A stretch of 64,000 nucleotides of DNA from Notospermus geniculatus. Taxonomy: Eukaryota; Nemertea; Pilidiophora; Heteronemertea; Lineidae. Location: positions 246,118-310,117 of the forward strand of contig NMRB01000178.1 in NCBI GenBank assembly GCA_002633025.1, read 5' to 3'. Shown one piece after another: positions 21,914 through 33,600 of the stretch. The position numbers were made by a program, and so were the translations under genes. Under the pieces are notes generated by a model. That model had not been told where the DNA came from, ran no database searches, and saw nothing but the letters and a program-made list of their open reading frames with translations. Each line of letters opens with the position of its first letter. Position 1 is the first letter of the stretch.

Positions 21914-24900
21914 TTACTCTTCTGAGCGTTCTTTGAAACGAGACCTTTTCTCTGCCTCGGCAAGAAGCTGTTCCTTTGGTGGCTTTAGAACACGTGTCGC
22001 TGTTGCCTGTATGTTCCTTGGGTCATCCTTTTTTATGAAAACAGCCGTATCCAGCCTCATTGGATAGTTTTCTCGCATCTCAACTATAGACGACATAAGA
22101 CCTGGGATATACTTGTACGTTTTTGGGGTCTTCCTCGTACTCAATGACCACCTGCCAGTTGCTTTGGAGAATTTTGCACGTTTTCTGCAAGGACCATAAA
22201 GGATAACTTGTTCAATTCGACGACATTACCTAGGCTGTACAAAAAGGCATTTTAATGAAAGTAATTTTCTGTTACACAACATCATGCTTGTCCAAGCAAA
22301 TTATGTTCAATCTTCTGCATCATCTCAATACTGACCTTGGATTTCCTTCCTTGTCAAGCATTGGTTCATCCTTCTGATGCTCATTGTAATCAATGGCAGC
22401 TAGAGTAATCCTCAGCTTGTATCCATCGTAGCTGGAGTTGGAAAGATTAGGTGCAGTATGACAATATGAATTTGGAACGATGCCAGGTACAAGATGTGTT
22501 TCGACACAGATTGTTTACAACGATGATCTTGGCTTACCACAGGTTACTTGTGTAATTCCTGCGAGAAAAATGACAGAGTATGCAATAGGTATTGCATGCT
22601 GCATTCGGAACTAATTACCGTGTACCTAAAATATGACAAATCTTACCTAAATGCATGTCTCTTTGGGCAGTACATGAGGAGATGTGCATGGAAAACTTCC
22701 AGTTGTCCAGTGTGCCTGTGAAGTGATAGAAATCCATGACTACTAGTATATCAATTTCCTTGCAATCCATGTACACGTACACCAGTGAAGTTTTTTAAAG
22801 AAATCTTTTACAGAATTGTTAATTGTTGATTGTTTTATGATTTGATTGTATTTTGCAAAGTTTTTATACTGTAATAATGCTAGTCAGTGAATTAAAAGAA
22901 AATCATGCATTTGTTTGAAATGAATTGTTCTTTTCTATTCGTCAACTCACCTGAAGTTCTTCACGTATTTCAACGTTTTCAGCAGTTTCTTATCAAACAG
23001 GACCTTTCTGAGTGCATTAGCTGCAGGGGAATCTGGTTCGATCCAAGGGCGATTCACTGTGTCATGCTCTGGTAATGGGATTTCATGCTGGCAATGACCA
23101 GATGTGATCCCAGTGACGTCGATCCATTCATGTTGGTTGCACATGTGATGGAGTGTTTTACACCAGTACTCCTAAAAAAAACGGACATGTGTACATTGCA
23201 TCCAGATTGTAACTGATCCTTCATGAAAACAACCCATTCTACAATCAGAAAATATACCATGTAGATCTCCATGTCTTGTATCAATCTCGTGAGATCAGAG
23301 AGAATACCGGTTATCCCAATACTTGCGATCGATAATGATAATGTGCATACCTTAATATACACTTCATCACCATGGCATGTCATTGCCAGGTACCAAAAGT
23401 GATTCACAACGTAAGGTATCCAGGGGCGAATCGCAGAACACCGTTTCTCCTTGGCAACCTTCAAACAGAAATTTGGTGAAGCGGGGTTCATGTTACATGT
23501 ACAATGTTTATTGCCATTGCAGATGTGCATGTATCCAGAAATAAAGCACAAAGGCGACACACAAAATATGATATAAAAGCAGAGGTCGTCTCCCAGCATT
23601 TTTTGCAAATGTTCAACCCCAACCGGGGGTCTTCTTCAGGCAGGCGATTTCTTGCAAAACAGTGACTTTTACAATTGAAATTTGATTTCCGAAATACTTA
23701 CAAGAGCAAGTTTCTTTGCAAGATTTTTGGCTTTGTGCCAGACATCAAATTGGTGCACCACACCACTATACTCCTCATCTTGCCCTGAAAGATCAAAGAG
23801 ATTGCAGAATGTCAGTGAACGTCTATGATACAATCTTCAGTCACTGTCATGTCAGCCGTGAAGATGTTTTTTTATAGTGCCAATTTAAAATATGACAGCA
23901 GCTGTTGCTAATCAACTGAAATCTTTTGGTGACACTGCAACTAACTTACTCAACATTGGTGTTATCTGCACATGCTCATCAGTGACAACCTCTTTCACAT
24001 CAACTTTTCGAGCATCTCTTTCGCCTCTTAGTCTTTTCAGTGCCCTCTCGAACCCCAGTTTCTCCATGTTTGGACTCTTCATGGCAGCTTCCCTCACATC
24101 TACGTTCTCCATTTCAAGAATGTACTTAGTTTCATGCTCCATGAACGAGTACGTCATATACTTGGAACTATAACCCGGAGAATCGTTCCGGCCATCTCCT
24201 GCCAACACCAAGGGCTTTGGAACCACATCCAGAAGTGTGGACTTCATCTCATTCCAATAGTCCTGAACTACTGGAGCGATATAGGCACCCTGTATCCTAA
24301 AAAAAACAAGGAAACGCATTGTTATGGGTTGCATCCTCCAATGGCAGGGATGAAAGGTTTTTAGCTTGCTTCTTTTCATACGATTCTACACACCCTTGTT
24401 GAAATTCAAGCTCCCGTCCCCAGTAACCAAAGCACCTTCCACCACTGGACATATAAAATTATTTTTTTGTAGTGTAATAATTAGTGAATACCGGGTACAC
24501 AGTTTGAATTCATACATCTAACTTACTATACATACCTGTAGGTATTTTTTTCTCCAACGAAACCCAACTCGAGAAATCTGGCAAACAGTGCCACCTTCCG
24601 ATAGCTGTTTCCAGAAAGAACAAGAGCAATTGGCACTAAAAGGTTTCCGCTATACATCCCACCAGTTCTGGGCTGTGAACACCAGCTTCCATTAACGTGA
24701 TTCCTTGATTTAGTGCACACGTACGTTATGACCAGGCACGTTGCCTTCAGCACACTGTTAAAATGTGCATCTGCCCCACACTTCTGGCAAGTTCTCCCGA
24801 TTGCATCTTTGACAAGATCTTCCAGAACATAATTATACGCGATACATTTAGGTCGTTGTATGGCCTCCTCCCTTGAAATATCTCCCACAAGCCGACCTTG

Positions 24901-27373
24901 CTTTGGCATGCTTTCTTCATCCCCTAGTATTCCATCAGCCAGCATCTGCTCCCGCCATGTCGGATCATACACAGATGTATCTAGTAGGTCATCATCTAGG
25001 GTTCTTTCAAAACTGAAAAATAAATTTTGTAGTAATGCAGTCCGAGTATGCAAGGTTGAACAAATTGATTGCCCATATATCCAGGCATCACAGCCTGCCA
25101 CATCCCTTGTTTGCATCTTATCCACTCGCCCAGAACACTGACACAACCTCATAATCACATGTACATGTACTCACAGGCGCAGAGGATACGACTCACTGTC
25201 ATCTTCATCGCTGTCATCACTGCCAGTGTCACACTTTTCAATATCACTATCAATGTCCTCTTCCATCTCTTCTGCAGTTCCACTTGCCAGAAAACTGGAT
25301 CAGGAGAACAGAAAACACATTGACAATGCAAAGAAGGACATTGGTAAAAGATTTAAACAAGTTTTCGCCATGATGCCATGTCCATTCTGGTATCATCAGA
25401 AATCAACTAAAACTAAACTGATGTCGATACATCAGGACAGTTGTACTCATGGCAATGTCTTTTATTCTGTCGTACAAGGTATGAAGCTGTACTTACTCTT
25501 TACCAATTGCATGTTTGAATGAGGGCGACTTGAAAGGAGTGGAAGTCATCTGTTCCTCACCTCGTAAAATATCGTCAGCCTCAATGGACATGCTGGAAAT
25601 TTAAAACCAACGTTTTGAAGTCCAAAAAATGGAACACAAATTATTTTGGTACGGTACCGGTACTCTTCAGTTACACATTGCCAAGTGAGTCAATAATCAG
25701 GGTGATCCTGGGGTTATGATGAACTAATCACTGGGATAATTCTTAGTTGAAGTGACCAGACTGAAATTTTATCAAATTACTTTATAGGCCTATTTGAGCA
25801 ACAAAAACATTGTAAATGTTGCCGATAAAGTATGGATCTTATGTATAAATGCCTTGATGATCTCTGCATGGTGGAACATGCTCACCCATTGCATGCATTA
25901 TAAGATAGAAAGTCTTTTCTAGAGTTTCAGATTGTAAAGTTCCAGCCTGAAGAAGACCCCGGTTGGGGTCGAAAATTTGCTAAATATTCTGGAAATTGAC
26001 ATTATATACCGGTACTTTATCATATTGTGTGTCGATTTTTGTGCTCGCCTTCTCTTTGGCATTGCATGTATTACATGAATTCAATGTTTGCTTACAAGGT
26101 AACATCTCCAGCTGGGGACGGAAGCATTTCTATCGACTTTTCCTGAGTCTCCTCTTCCTCTAAATCACTTTCTTCTACTCCCACCATTGAGACCTCTTCA
26201 CTTATCTCCTCTTCCACTGACAGTGGAGATGTCCTGGATAAAAGAACATTACCAAAATGATACCTGGGTTGTCAGAGGTTGTGACAGACAAGTCCGTCCA
26301 TGCATTCAGCCTGAAAATTGGTAGGTCTATTGGATAGGAACAAGAATAAATATAAAGTCTGCAGGCTATGACGAAATGAACAGTTGTTGTACGGTATTAT
26401 GGTCAGTCACGACGAGAAGGCCAATGTATGCCTAGGCCTAGGCCTACCCCTAGCTACCAGTTTTTACCGGTAGGGCTAGGCCTAGCGTAAAGGCAGGCCT
26501 CCATCCATCCACAGGCGTCTGTCTGTACTTGCAGGGAGAGGGGGAAGGTTCTTGGGGACCCTGGGCGGGGCTTACTAATACACTTATAAAAAGACTTTAG
26601 TAAGCCCCAGGGTCCCAAGAACCTCTCCCCTCCCCCTACAAGTACGGTATAGGCCTACAGACAGACGTATGAAACGCCTCCTGTGATCCATCCATGGCCT
26701 TATCAGCATGACAGCAGCCATGTACGTACAGCCATGGACATGGTCATGGATATTATAAACCTAGGCCAACATGGCCAAACAAAGCAGTCGGCAGTGGTAC
26801 AGCCCACTGCCCAGGCCTAACTAAAGAGGGCTGGCCTCTAGGAGGGGCCTACAGTCACTCACACGACACAAGGCTGCCTAGGGCCTAGGGTGCATTATGC
26901 TGCTGCCTAGGCTACACAGCAGGCAGGCCTAGCCTAGGCCCATGCATGCATGCAGCACTGTGTCTGTGTACAGTAGGCTAGGCCTAGCCTACATACCTAA
27001 AATATACATGTAACAACACTTACTTTGCACTTGACAGGCCAGCAGATCCTTCCAGGCCAGCAGATCCTTCCCCAGAATCAACGTTTGGTCCTCCGACAGC
27101 AGCAGAATCTGCTGCAGGCTGGGTTCGACGAAGTCGAAGCGTGCATCGTCCCTCGTGTAAAGCAAGCAGGTGTTTTACCCAGTCGATTTGTGTTTTGAAT
27201 CCCTCTTGCTCTCTTTGATCCTCCCAATCATCGAAGGCATCGCCTAAAGAAATTCGCCCGCGTTCGTATTTCCTCTTCCTTTCCGCGGCTGCCGCTCTCC
27301 TATCCTCTGGTGATTTATATTTACTTCGTCTTTTTTTGGGCGTCCCTCGCAATCTCACACTCAAACTCGCCAT
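21914..27373 (-). CDS. Kolobok-like transposase, 13 exons, uninterrupted
   Basis: Exons in coding order: 27373-27024, 26233-26096, 25592-25497, 25282-25175, 25012-24536, 24296-23950, 23784-23702, 23458-23351, 23171-22951, 22715-22647, 22558-22538, 22431-22336, 22184-21914. Every junction is GT..AG, all phases agree, and the total is 2,385 bases (794 residues plus stop). Exon 1 encodes a basic N-terminus (TPKKRRSKYKSPEDRR, then ISLGDAFDDWEDQRE). Exons 2-4 are acidic. Exon 5 has C-x2-C at 306-309, WCSQP and GNLLVPIALVLSG. The presumed catalytic triad is D424 (LAGDGRNDSPGYSSKY), D496 (VVTDEH) and E649 (HTGQLEVFH), with FDVWHKAKNLAKK near 519 and LAAIDYNEH after E649. These blocks recur in the second family at 48141-50786. 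The absence of stops implies recent activity or selection. A lysine-rich tail (KPPKEQLLAEAEKRSR) ends it. Confidence 0.85.
22538..22558 (-). other. 21-nt microexon of the transposase
   Basis: Bounded by an acceptor CTCGCAG and a donor GTAAGC, it supplies one split arginine, six codons (NYTSNL) and two bases of the next codon. It is needed to join FHAHLLMYCPKRHAF to the LAAIDYNEH exon in frame. Confidence 0.6.
23611..23650 (-). repeat. CTGAAGAAGACCCC..GGGGT hairpin motif, diverged copy
   Basis: On the minus strand it reads CCTGAAGAAGACCCCCGGTT then GGGGTTGAA. It is related to the motifs at 25951 and 52851. It sits in a transposase intron. Confidence 0.5.
25930..26040 (+). repeat. Repeat with CCTGAAGAAGACCCCGGTTG hairpin
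   Basis: CCTGAAGAAGACCCC-GGTT-GGGGTCGAAA is followed by a segment ending TTCTGGAA that can pair with TTCCAG just upstream. The trailing TCATATTGTGTGTCGATTTT is shared with the inserted unit at 52828-53000. It lies in an intron of the transposase gene. Confidence 0.55.
26483..26700. repeat. Intronic foldback (~100-bp arms)
   Basis: GGCGTCTGTCTGTACTTG, GGTTCTTGGGGACCCTGGG and GCTTACTAA.. on the left return inverted as TTAGTAAGCCCCAGGGTCC, AAGAACC and CAAGTACGG..ACAGACG on the right. The centre is at ~26585, in transposase intron 1. Confidence 0.75.
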
Positions 27374-27555
27374 GTCGCCTCCATGTGTCCATGTCAACAC
27401 AGGTCAGATTCCAGCTTCTGTATGCTGGTATGTATGTCATGTACAGTATTTGTGTTACCGGTATGTACGCAGTGTATCGGATCTATTCGCCGACAACGTA
27501 GTTAGTCTCTGGCGCTGGAGAGTGGCGGTCGGCGATGGTGGCGCCGGCTGTCGAG

Positions 27556-28552
27556 TACACTCTAAAAACTGAAGTGGTGAAATCAACACCTGAGGAGTTA
27601 AAATCAACACTTTCCAAGAGGGCTGTGAGTGACTGCTCTTATGGTGTTGATTCAACACTTTCTTAGGTGTTCACCAACGAAGTGTTGCAAGTCACTTGTG
27701 AAGTGCCCTGTTCCACTGTGCATGAGGAGTCCGCTCTCGCGTACATGCTGCAAAGATCGAACCGCGCTCAGAGTTCTGACAGCGGTAACAGGTATTAAGC
27801 ACCTGGACAAACAGCCTCTGTTTCCGTGGAATTATGCTCTATTTTTAGCCAGATCCCCAGGCTGATGACTCACCTGTGGCGATGGTGATGTAATAGTAAA
27901 CATGGCCTTCCAGAAATAGGCTGGGGACTACGTTCCAGCCTATATAAATAGAAATACAGGTATCTGTATTGGATGTCCAGAAAATTATGCTTGGAGATTA
28001 TGTCCCGGGTTGAGTGGATTAATTTTACAGTAGTTTTAGCGCAGTGTGTCCCTTATGGGAAGTGACCATGGTCACTTGTCAAGTGACCCATTCCACTGTG
28101 GGCCCACACCTAACGCACCCGGAGAATCATTCATGCAGTGAACTTTTTTTTATTTTGGGCGATTTCCTTGGCTCTGTAGCCCTATACTGCCGTATAAGTA
28201 GTAGTGATCTCCTTGGAAAGTGCTAGGCAGGAATACTTTAAAAGTTATAGTGGTATTCTTAGAAAGTGTTAAAACAACACTTTATTTCTATTCCAACACT
28301 TTCAGTGTATTACATCACTCGTAAGTGGTGGGGCGGTCCTTTTCCAACACTTTCAGTGTATTACATCACCCATAAGTGTTGGGGCGGTCCCAAGTGTTTC
28401 AAGCCCGGTTTCAAGTGTAAGGCACCACTTCCAAGTGTTGCAATCAACAACTCTTTAAAGTGTGATGGTGACACTTTCCTCCACTTCAAGTGTTGGAGCA
28501 AGGCCAACACTCCATAAGTGTGAGAATCTAACACTTCAGTTTTTAGAGTGTA
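27556..28552. mobile_element. ~1 kb element nested in Kolobok-A (CACTCTAAAAACTGAAGTG ends)
   Basis: The ends CACTCTAAAAACTGAAGTG and CACTTCAGTTTTTAGAGTG are inverted repeats, with TA on both outer sides as an apparent target duplication. The interior repeats the words CAACACTT and AAGTGTTG about twenty times, as subterminal repeats. No transposase frame is present, so it is non-autonomous. The TA duplication suggests a Tc1/mariner-type mover and the CACT start a CACTA-type one; I cannot decide. Confidence 0.7.
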
Positions 28553-28561
28553 AAAGTGGCC

Positions 28562-28578
28562 ATACCGTGTTCCTTTAA
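28562..28578 (-). repeat. Right terminal inverted repeat of Kolobok-A
   Basis: ATACCGTGTTCCTTTAA, the inverse of the left end with one mismatch; the TTAA at 28575-28578 is the target site. Confidence 0.85.
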
Positions 28579-29000
28579 GTGACCCGAAGATGAAGTACGA
28601 TAAGCAATCTCCCACTCCCTAAATGATCCGGGGTGGATGAGCATGACTGAGAAGGCCACTTAAATTTCATTATGTTATGTTCATGGTGTGGAATTTTTTT
28701 TTCTAACTGAGCACGTATATAAGATGGTGTCCTAGCTTATCCTGCTTCATCACAAAACCATTTAAATCTGTTTTTACCAATGTTTCTCTATCATGCAATC
28801 CATTTTATATGATAACATGAATGACTGAAATGGATAGCTGGACCACTAACCCCAAAATGTGGACTTTTATATGCATTTTAGCAATAAACTCCCATCTAAT
28901 GACTGATGCGAGCGCTGTATTGGCGGCCATATTGGATTTCATAATTAGACGATGATCTTGTGTACCTTGAATGGGGTTCAATAAATTCCTTGACCCCTAC
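28579..29000. mobile_element. Outer right arm of the giant foldback element
   Basis: It reads inverted relative to 15530-15958 (CGATAAGCAATCTCCCACTC, ATGATCCGGGGTGGATGAGC, CCATTTTATATGATAACATG, TAATTAGACGATGATCTTG). It was separated from its partner by insertion of Kolobok-A. Confidence 0.75.
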
Positions 29001-29390
29001 ATCCTTGGCAAATATCCCAATATGTGGACTTCTGTATGCTATTTTAGCAAGAACTTCCCATTTTATGACTGACGTGGCAGCCATATTGGCGGCCATATTG
29101 GATTTCGCTACTATATAATGATAGCAGGTACATGAAATAGGGTTCAATGAATTCCTTGAGCCCCAAAACCTAGGTAAAGACACCAAGACCAATCTCCTAG
29201 GCCAAATATTTATCAAGTTACATTGGATTACATGTTACGGCAGAGGTATCGGCGGCCATATTGGATTTCACCATGATCCCATTGGATATGAAGTTTGAAA
29301 GTGGTTTCATTGAATTCCTTCACCCCTAAAACCTAGGTAAAGACGCCAAAATAATTTAATCCTAGCCCAATTCTGAAGCCAGTTATCCTT
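29001..29390 (+). repeat. Tandem units with GGCGGCCATATTGGATTTC
   Basis: Three degenerate units carry GGCGGCCATATTGGATTTC and (A/G)AATTCCTTGA(C/G)CCC. They resemble the end of the foldback arm and the CAAGATGGC units at 54300-55040. Confidence 0.6.
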
Positions 29391-29399
29391 GGTTTTCTG

Positions 29400-30670
29400 A
29401 TGTAGTCTCGCGTCACCAGCCTCTCTCTCTTAAGGGCGCCGCACACGAGCGACAATTTTGACCGATTTGTCGGCCGACTTGGCTTCCGACCGCCAAAGCG
29501 ACAAGATTTGGCGCTTCTGATTGGCTGATGTCTAGTCGCACCACCAGTCTCGTCGGCGGTCGCCCAGATTTAGTCGCTCGTGTGCGCCGCCCTTTACAGG
29601 AGAGAGTCTGGTAGAACAGACTACAAAATCTTGTTACCGCTAGGTGGCGAGTGTCCAGCTCAGAGCATCCGAATCTGATTGGCCAACGGCTGATTAAACA
29701 TGGCTGCGCCCATGAAACGCATGATGAACGAATGAGTCTGAGGGAAAATTCACCTTTTTAGCACGGTAGGAACGACTATCCATAGCCATCGATTGCCGGA
29801 ATAAGCCGATTGTACAATAGGACTTACATTTTGTGCCATGGATTAGGTCACTTCCGACCAGGGAGTTTAAGTTCAGCCATACGGTAAATCGATCCTAATA
29901 CAATACAATTCCACTTTATTTCATCAGCGATCCACCTCAAACGGCCAGGCTCGATCGCTTCTACATATCACCATTACAAGAAGTTTTCTTCCAAGAGCGA
30001 TGACGTCATCAGCCTAATGGTTAAGCAGTGCATTTTCCGGGTATTTTTACTGATCAAAGTTATTTTATTCGAATCAGAGTGGCGATCGTAAACCAGTTCG
30101 CTCGGGAAATGAAAGTTTCGGATGTTCTCTACGTCCATACTGCTTCTGGGATTTTTCTGATTTTATCCTCCGCCGTCATTATCCTTGTTTTGAAACCTTG
30201 TTGAATGCCATAGAAAACCCGAAAACAGCATTAGGCCTCGTCCGGAACCCCTGATAAAACCCATTTAGCCCATATTTGTTTTGGCTGTGGCATTCTTATC
30301 GTGATATTGACTGCGAAAGCCTCAGACACCGCGCCATGGCTATTGTAATAGGTGAGTCCATCGAGTCCACTGTGTTCTAATTTTAGAATCGAATGACTTC
30401 AGTGATCTAAGAATAGATCAGCTCCGCGTGAAACTTCTTGTAATGTCGGTGAAAACCACGATAAAACGTGTCAAAAAGGTAACATTTCCCTCGGACTATT
30501 TCGTTCCTTGTTCGTTCATCATGCGTTTCATGGTTTAATCAGCCGTTGGCCAATCATATTCGGATGCTCTGAGCTGGACACTCGCCACCTAGCGGTAACA
30601 AGATTTTGTAGTCTGTTCTACCAGACTCTCTCCTGTAAGAGAGAGAGGCTGGTGACGCGAGACTATTTCT
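29400..30670. mobile_element. Foldback element of ~1.27 kb
   Basis: TCTCGCGTCACCAGCCTCTC (left) and its inverse near 30640-30663 form the ends. Arms 29596-29750 and ~30500-30640 share CTACAAAATCTTGTTACCGC, ATCCGAATCTGATTGGCCAA and CATGAAACGCATGATGAACG. Similarity weakens toward the centre (TTACAAGAAGTTTT pairs near 30440). No coding frame is present. Confidence 0.75.
29433..29593. mobile_element. MITE with TTA target duplication
   Basis: The termini AGGGCGCCGCACACGAGCGA and TCGCTCGTGTGCGCCGCCCT are inverted. TTA flanks both sides (29430-29432 and 29594-29596). The other arm of the host foldback (near 30633) shows the uninterrupted site CTCTCTTACAGGAG when inverted, so the insertion and the 3-bp duplication are directly visible. 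A PIF/Harbinger origin is likely. Confidence 0.75.
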
Positions 30671-33600
30671 GATGTGGCAGCCATCTTGGACGCCATCTTG
30701 AATTTCACCCATCCTGCACCTGACATGCCTGATTCACGAGTTGCACCCAAGTTTTTTTTGATGTCCTAGGCGTCTACAAGGATCAAGAGTCAAACTTAGG
30801 GCACATAAAATGTACACAGGACCCCCGTCAGCCCCCGGACTACTATTCGAACACAGCCGTACAATATAGCGGTCCATTGTTTGGCGCACGTGCATTCCTA
30901 GGACGTTGATTCCTGTCACACCTGTACATAGGCCTAGCCTAATCCATCACTTTGCAAAGTAGCATACTTTCTACAATGTGCCAAGCTGATTTAAGCATTG
31001 ATTAAGCTTTGTATGGGCCATTTTTTATCATGTTCATTCAGACTTCTCTTTCAACATATTCAGTGTTATATCTAGGCCCTTTTACACTGGCGCAGCGCCA
31101 TGCCCGTAAAAGGGGACGCCACTGTGCCTTTTTAACCGCCTCGGGCGCCATGCCCCTAAACAATATTTTTATGGTTTCAGTAGGCCTACCCGCCAGACCC
31201 TCTGTCATGGTCCCTTTTGGTCATACCGTACGTGCCCTTCACTACAAACACGACAAAACCAGTGTAAAGTCGCGCAGAAAATGAGCTTAAATGTACCGAC
31301 ATGACACCAGAAGATACAGATAGAAATAGAATCGCGCAGACTTCACAACAGCCAGCCAAACAATACTGAAACTGACATATGCATTGCTCACAACTTGCCA
31401 ACCTGAAAGTGACGGACAATTGGTTGTCTGCCTACTGTGAGGTCTACGTGATCCTGTCTCTATCTTTATCTCCTGGTGTCATGCCAGTACGTTTTGACTC
31501 ATGTTCCACGCGACTTTACACTGGTTTTGTGGCGAGTCACATATCACCATATGGGCGGGCGGGCGGCCCTCCCTCCCTCCCTCATATGGTTTTCAGCTGG
31601 CATTTGAGGTCAAGTTTAAGCACCTCCAACAGGTATAAACAGTTCCATGGGACCGTATTCTTTGCCACCATCTGGGTCTTTTTCAAAAAGTGAATTTTGG
31701 TTCGGACGGAAATTGATAACTTCAAACAAATTTTGTGTCCAGTTGCAAACATCTGAGTGAACCAAATTTTGCTGTGTTAGTGAAGGTACTAGAGAGGTCT
31801 ATGGTGCCATTAATTTCAGTTTCATATGTTAACCCTATATGGACAGAGGAAGGAAAATGATTTTGGTGTCGGACGGATCGATAGATTTGCATTAGCACAC
31901 CCTTTTCAAGTAAATACAATATTTTATCGAAATTTGAAAAGGTAACCACGGCTTATACATATCATAGACATCCAGTGTCAGTATACTATACGCAGACATA
32001 TTGATGAGATTTTGTGATTAACCCCTTCCGTCATAGAGCCACATTTATTTTGGTGTCGGACGGAATTTGTTTTGGTGTCGGACGGAATGAAATGTTCACC
32101 CTTGTATTGTAAGAAGGAAACCGAACAGAAGTCAACCGTACCTGACTTTCTTCATCTTCAGTATCATTTTTCTACATCTTCGGTCAGTGATATGTGTTTT
32201 AAACGCATTCTCCAAAGTTTTCTGTATACAGTATGTCCCTGAAACTAACTTTTTCCCTATGGTAGTATGTCATCCTTCAAAGGTTAGATACAGATGCAGG
32301 AACTGGTCTAGCTCAAGATTTGGTCATCCTTCGTAAGGCCCATCATCAAAATTTCACCAAAATGCCATGCAGGAAGCTCCAACCTGACCCCCCCCCCCCT
32401 CCTTCAGAGGATGTTCCCTTTGCTTCACCCTCTTTGGCATGTAAAGACAAAGAGGGCTGAGGTAAGAAACCTTGCACTTGGAGGACGCGGTCATCTGCCA
32501 GAATGTGTATAAAGAGTAAATTGAATTTATAAGACATATTTTATTACTCAATTTAGCATTAGAACATGAGTTAATGTTATGAAACGAGCCCTACTAACAG
32601 ACGACAATGGACACCGCATAACAACTACATCTCACAGGTTAGCTAAAAAAATGATAAATTGTAGTCGATTTATTCACAAAAAGAGGCAGTGTAGCATGTT
32701 TTGAAGTGTCACATAAATTCCTGTCTGTCACAAAATTTTACTGACGACTTTGTCACATTTAGTCACAGAATTCTCAAAATGTTACAGTTACAGGCAAGCC
32801 AGTTTTGTCACAGAATGTCACCATGCCACAGGGAATCCATTCTCTGCAATGGACATAGCAGTACTGAATGACAGGTCCACAAGGACTAGATTGTACTCCA
32901 ATTTAGTGCTGCCACCTATCCCGCATTCCTTATGGTGTCATCTACCTTTACAAGGTGGATCTCTTTTGGATGACATTACATCAAAACTGAATCCATCTTC
33001 AGATACTCATCCAGAATCACTGAATCTATTTCGGTGTCGGACGGGAAATTATTTTGGTGTCGGACGGAAAATATTTGGGGGAGTCAGTGACAATTGGTGA
33101 AAGGGTTAATACAGATTTCACATGTGCCATGTGGTCACCGCACACAAATATTGATAGGTTATGACATTTTCAAAAATTTAAGATCTGTTGTTTTAGCAAA
33201 CAAGAGGCCCATGGGCCTTGCGCTCAGCTGACATTTGATGTCTCAGTTTGATAGGCTAAGGCATAAGCCTAAGAGGTAGGGCCTACTGCAAATATATTCT
33301 GCTATCAAGAAACACCAACAAAATGATTATAAGCCACAAATGAATTTTTCCACCTGATGATGACCAATTTTGAAACAGACCCATCTACTAAGTTAAGTTC
33401 TCTTGGTTGTGGACATTCACAGTCTACGTCCTAGGTCCTGAGTTACTGGTGGAGCCAATCATAGAAACAAACTGTGTGTGACTCATAATAGCTTATTATT
33501 CATTCAGCTCATCGGGTTAAACAGCGCTGCCTTGGACGTGTACCGGTATGTCCTGCTTCAGGGCAAAAAGAGATAAATTACGACTCATGGAGAATGCTGA

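Larger units (their letters stand above)
17605..28578. mobile_element. Kolobok-like DNA transposon 'A' carrying a transposase and a P2X7-ballast-domain gene
   Basis: The ends are TTAAAGGAGCACGGTAT (17605) and ATACCGTGTTCCTTTAA (to 28578): terminal inverted repeats matching at 16 of 17 positions, with TTAA at both edges. Inside are two convergent genes: the plus-strand ballast gene (17805-21280) and the minus-strand transposase (27373-21914), with stop codons ~630 bases apart. Subterminal sequence is shared with the deletion derivative at 400-545 and with the MITE at 62694-62970 (CGACAGCCGGCGCCACC). TTAA duplication and a D-D-E transposase with a C-x2-C motif fit the Kolobok superfamily; I name it from family resemblance without a search. 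A ~1 kb element (27556-28552) is nested near the right end. Confidence 0.8.

Noticed and set aside
25951-25980. Canonical hammerhead ribozyme
   Set aside because: The core words are present, but an extra A before stem II, a mismatched stem III and no clean NUH cleavage site in register prevent a firm call; kept only as a low-interest finding.
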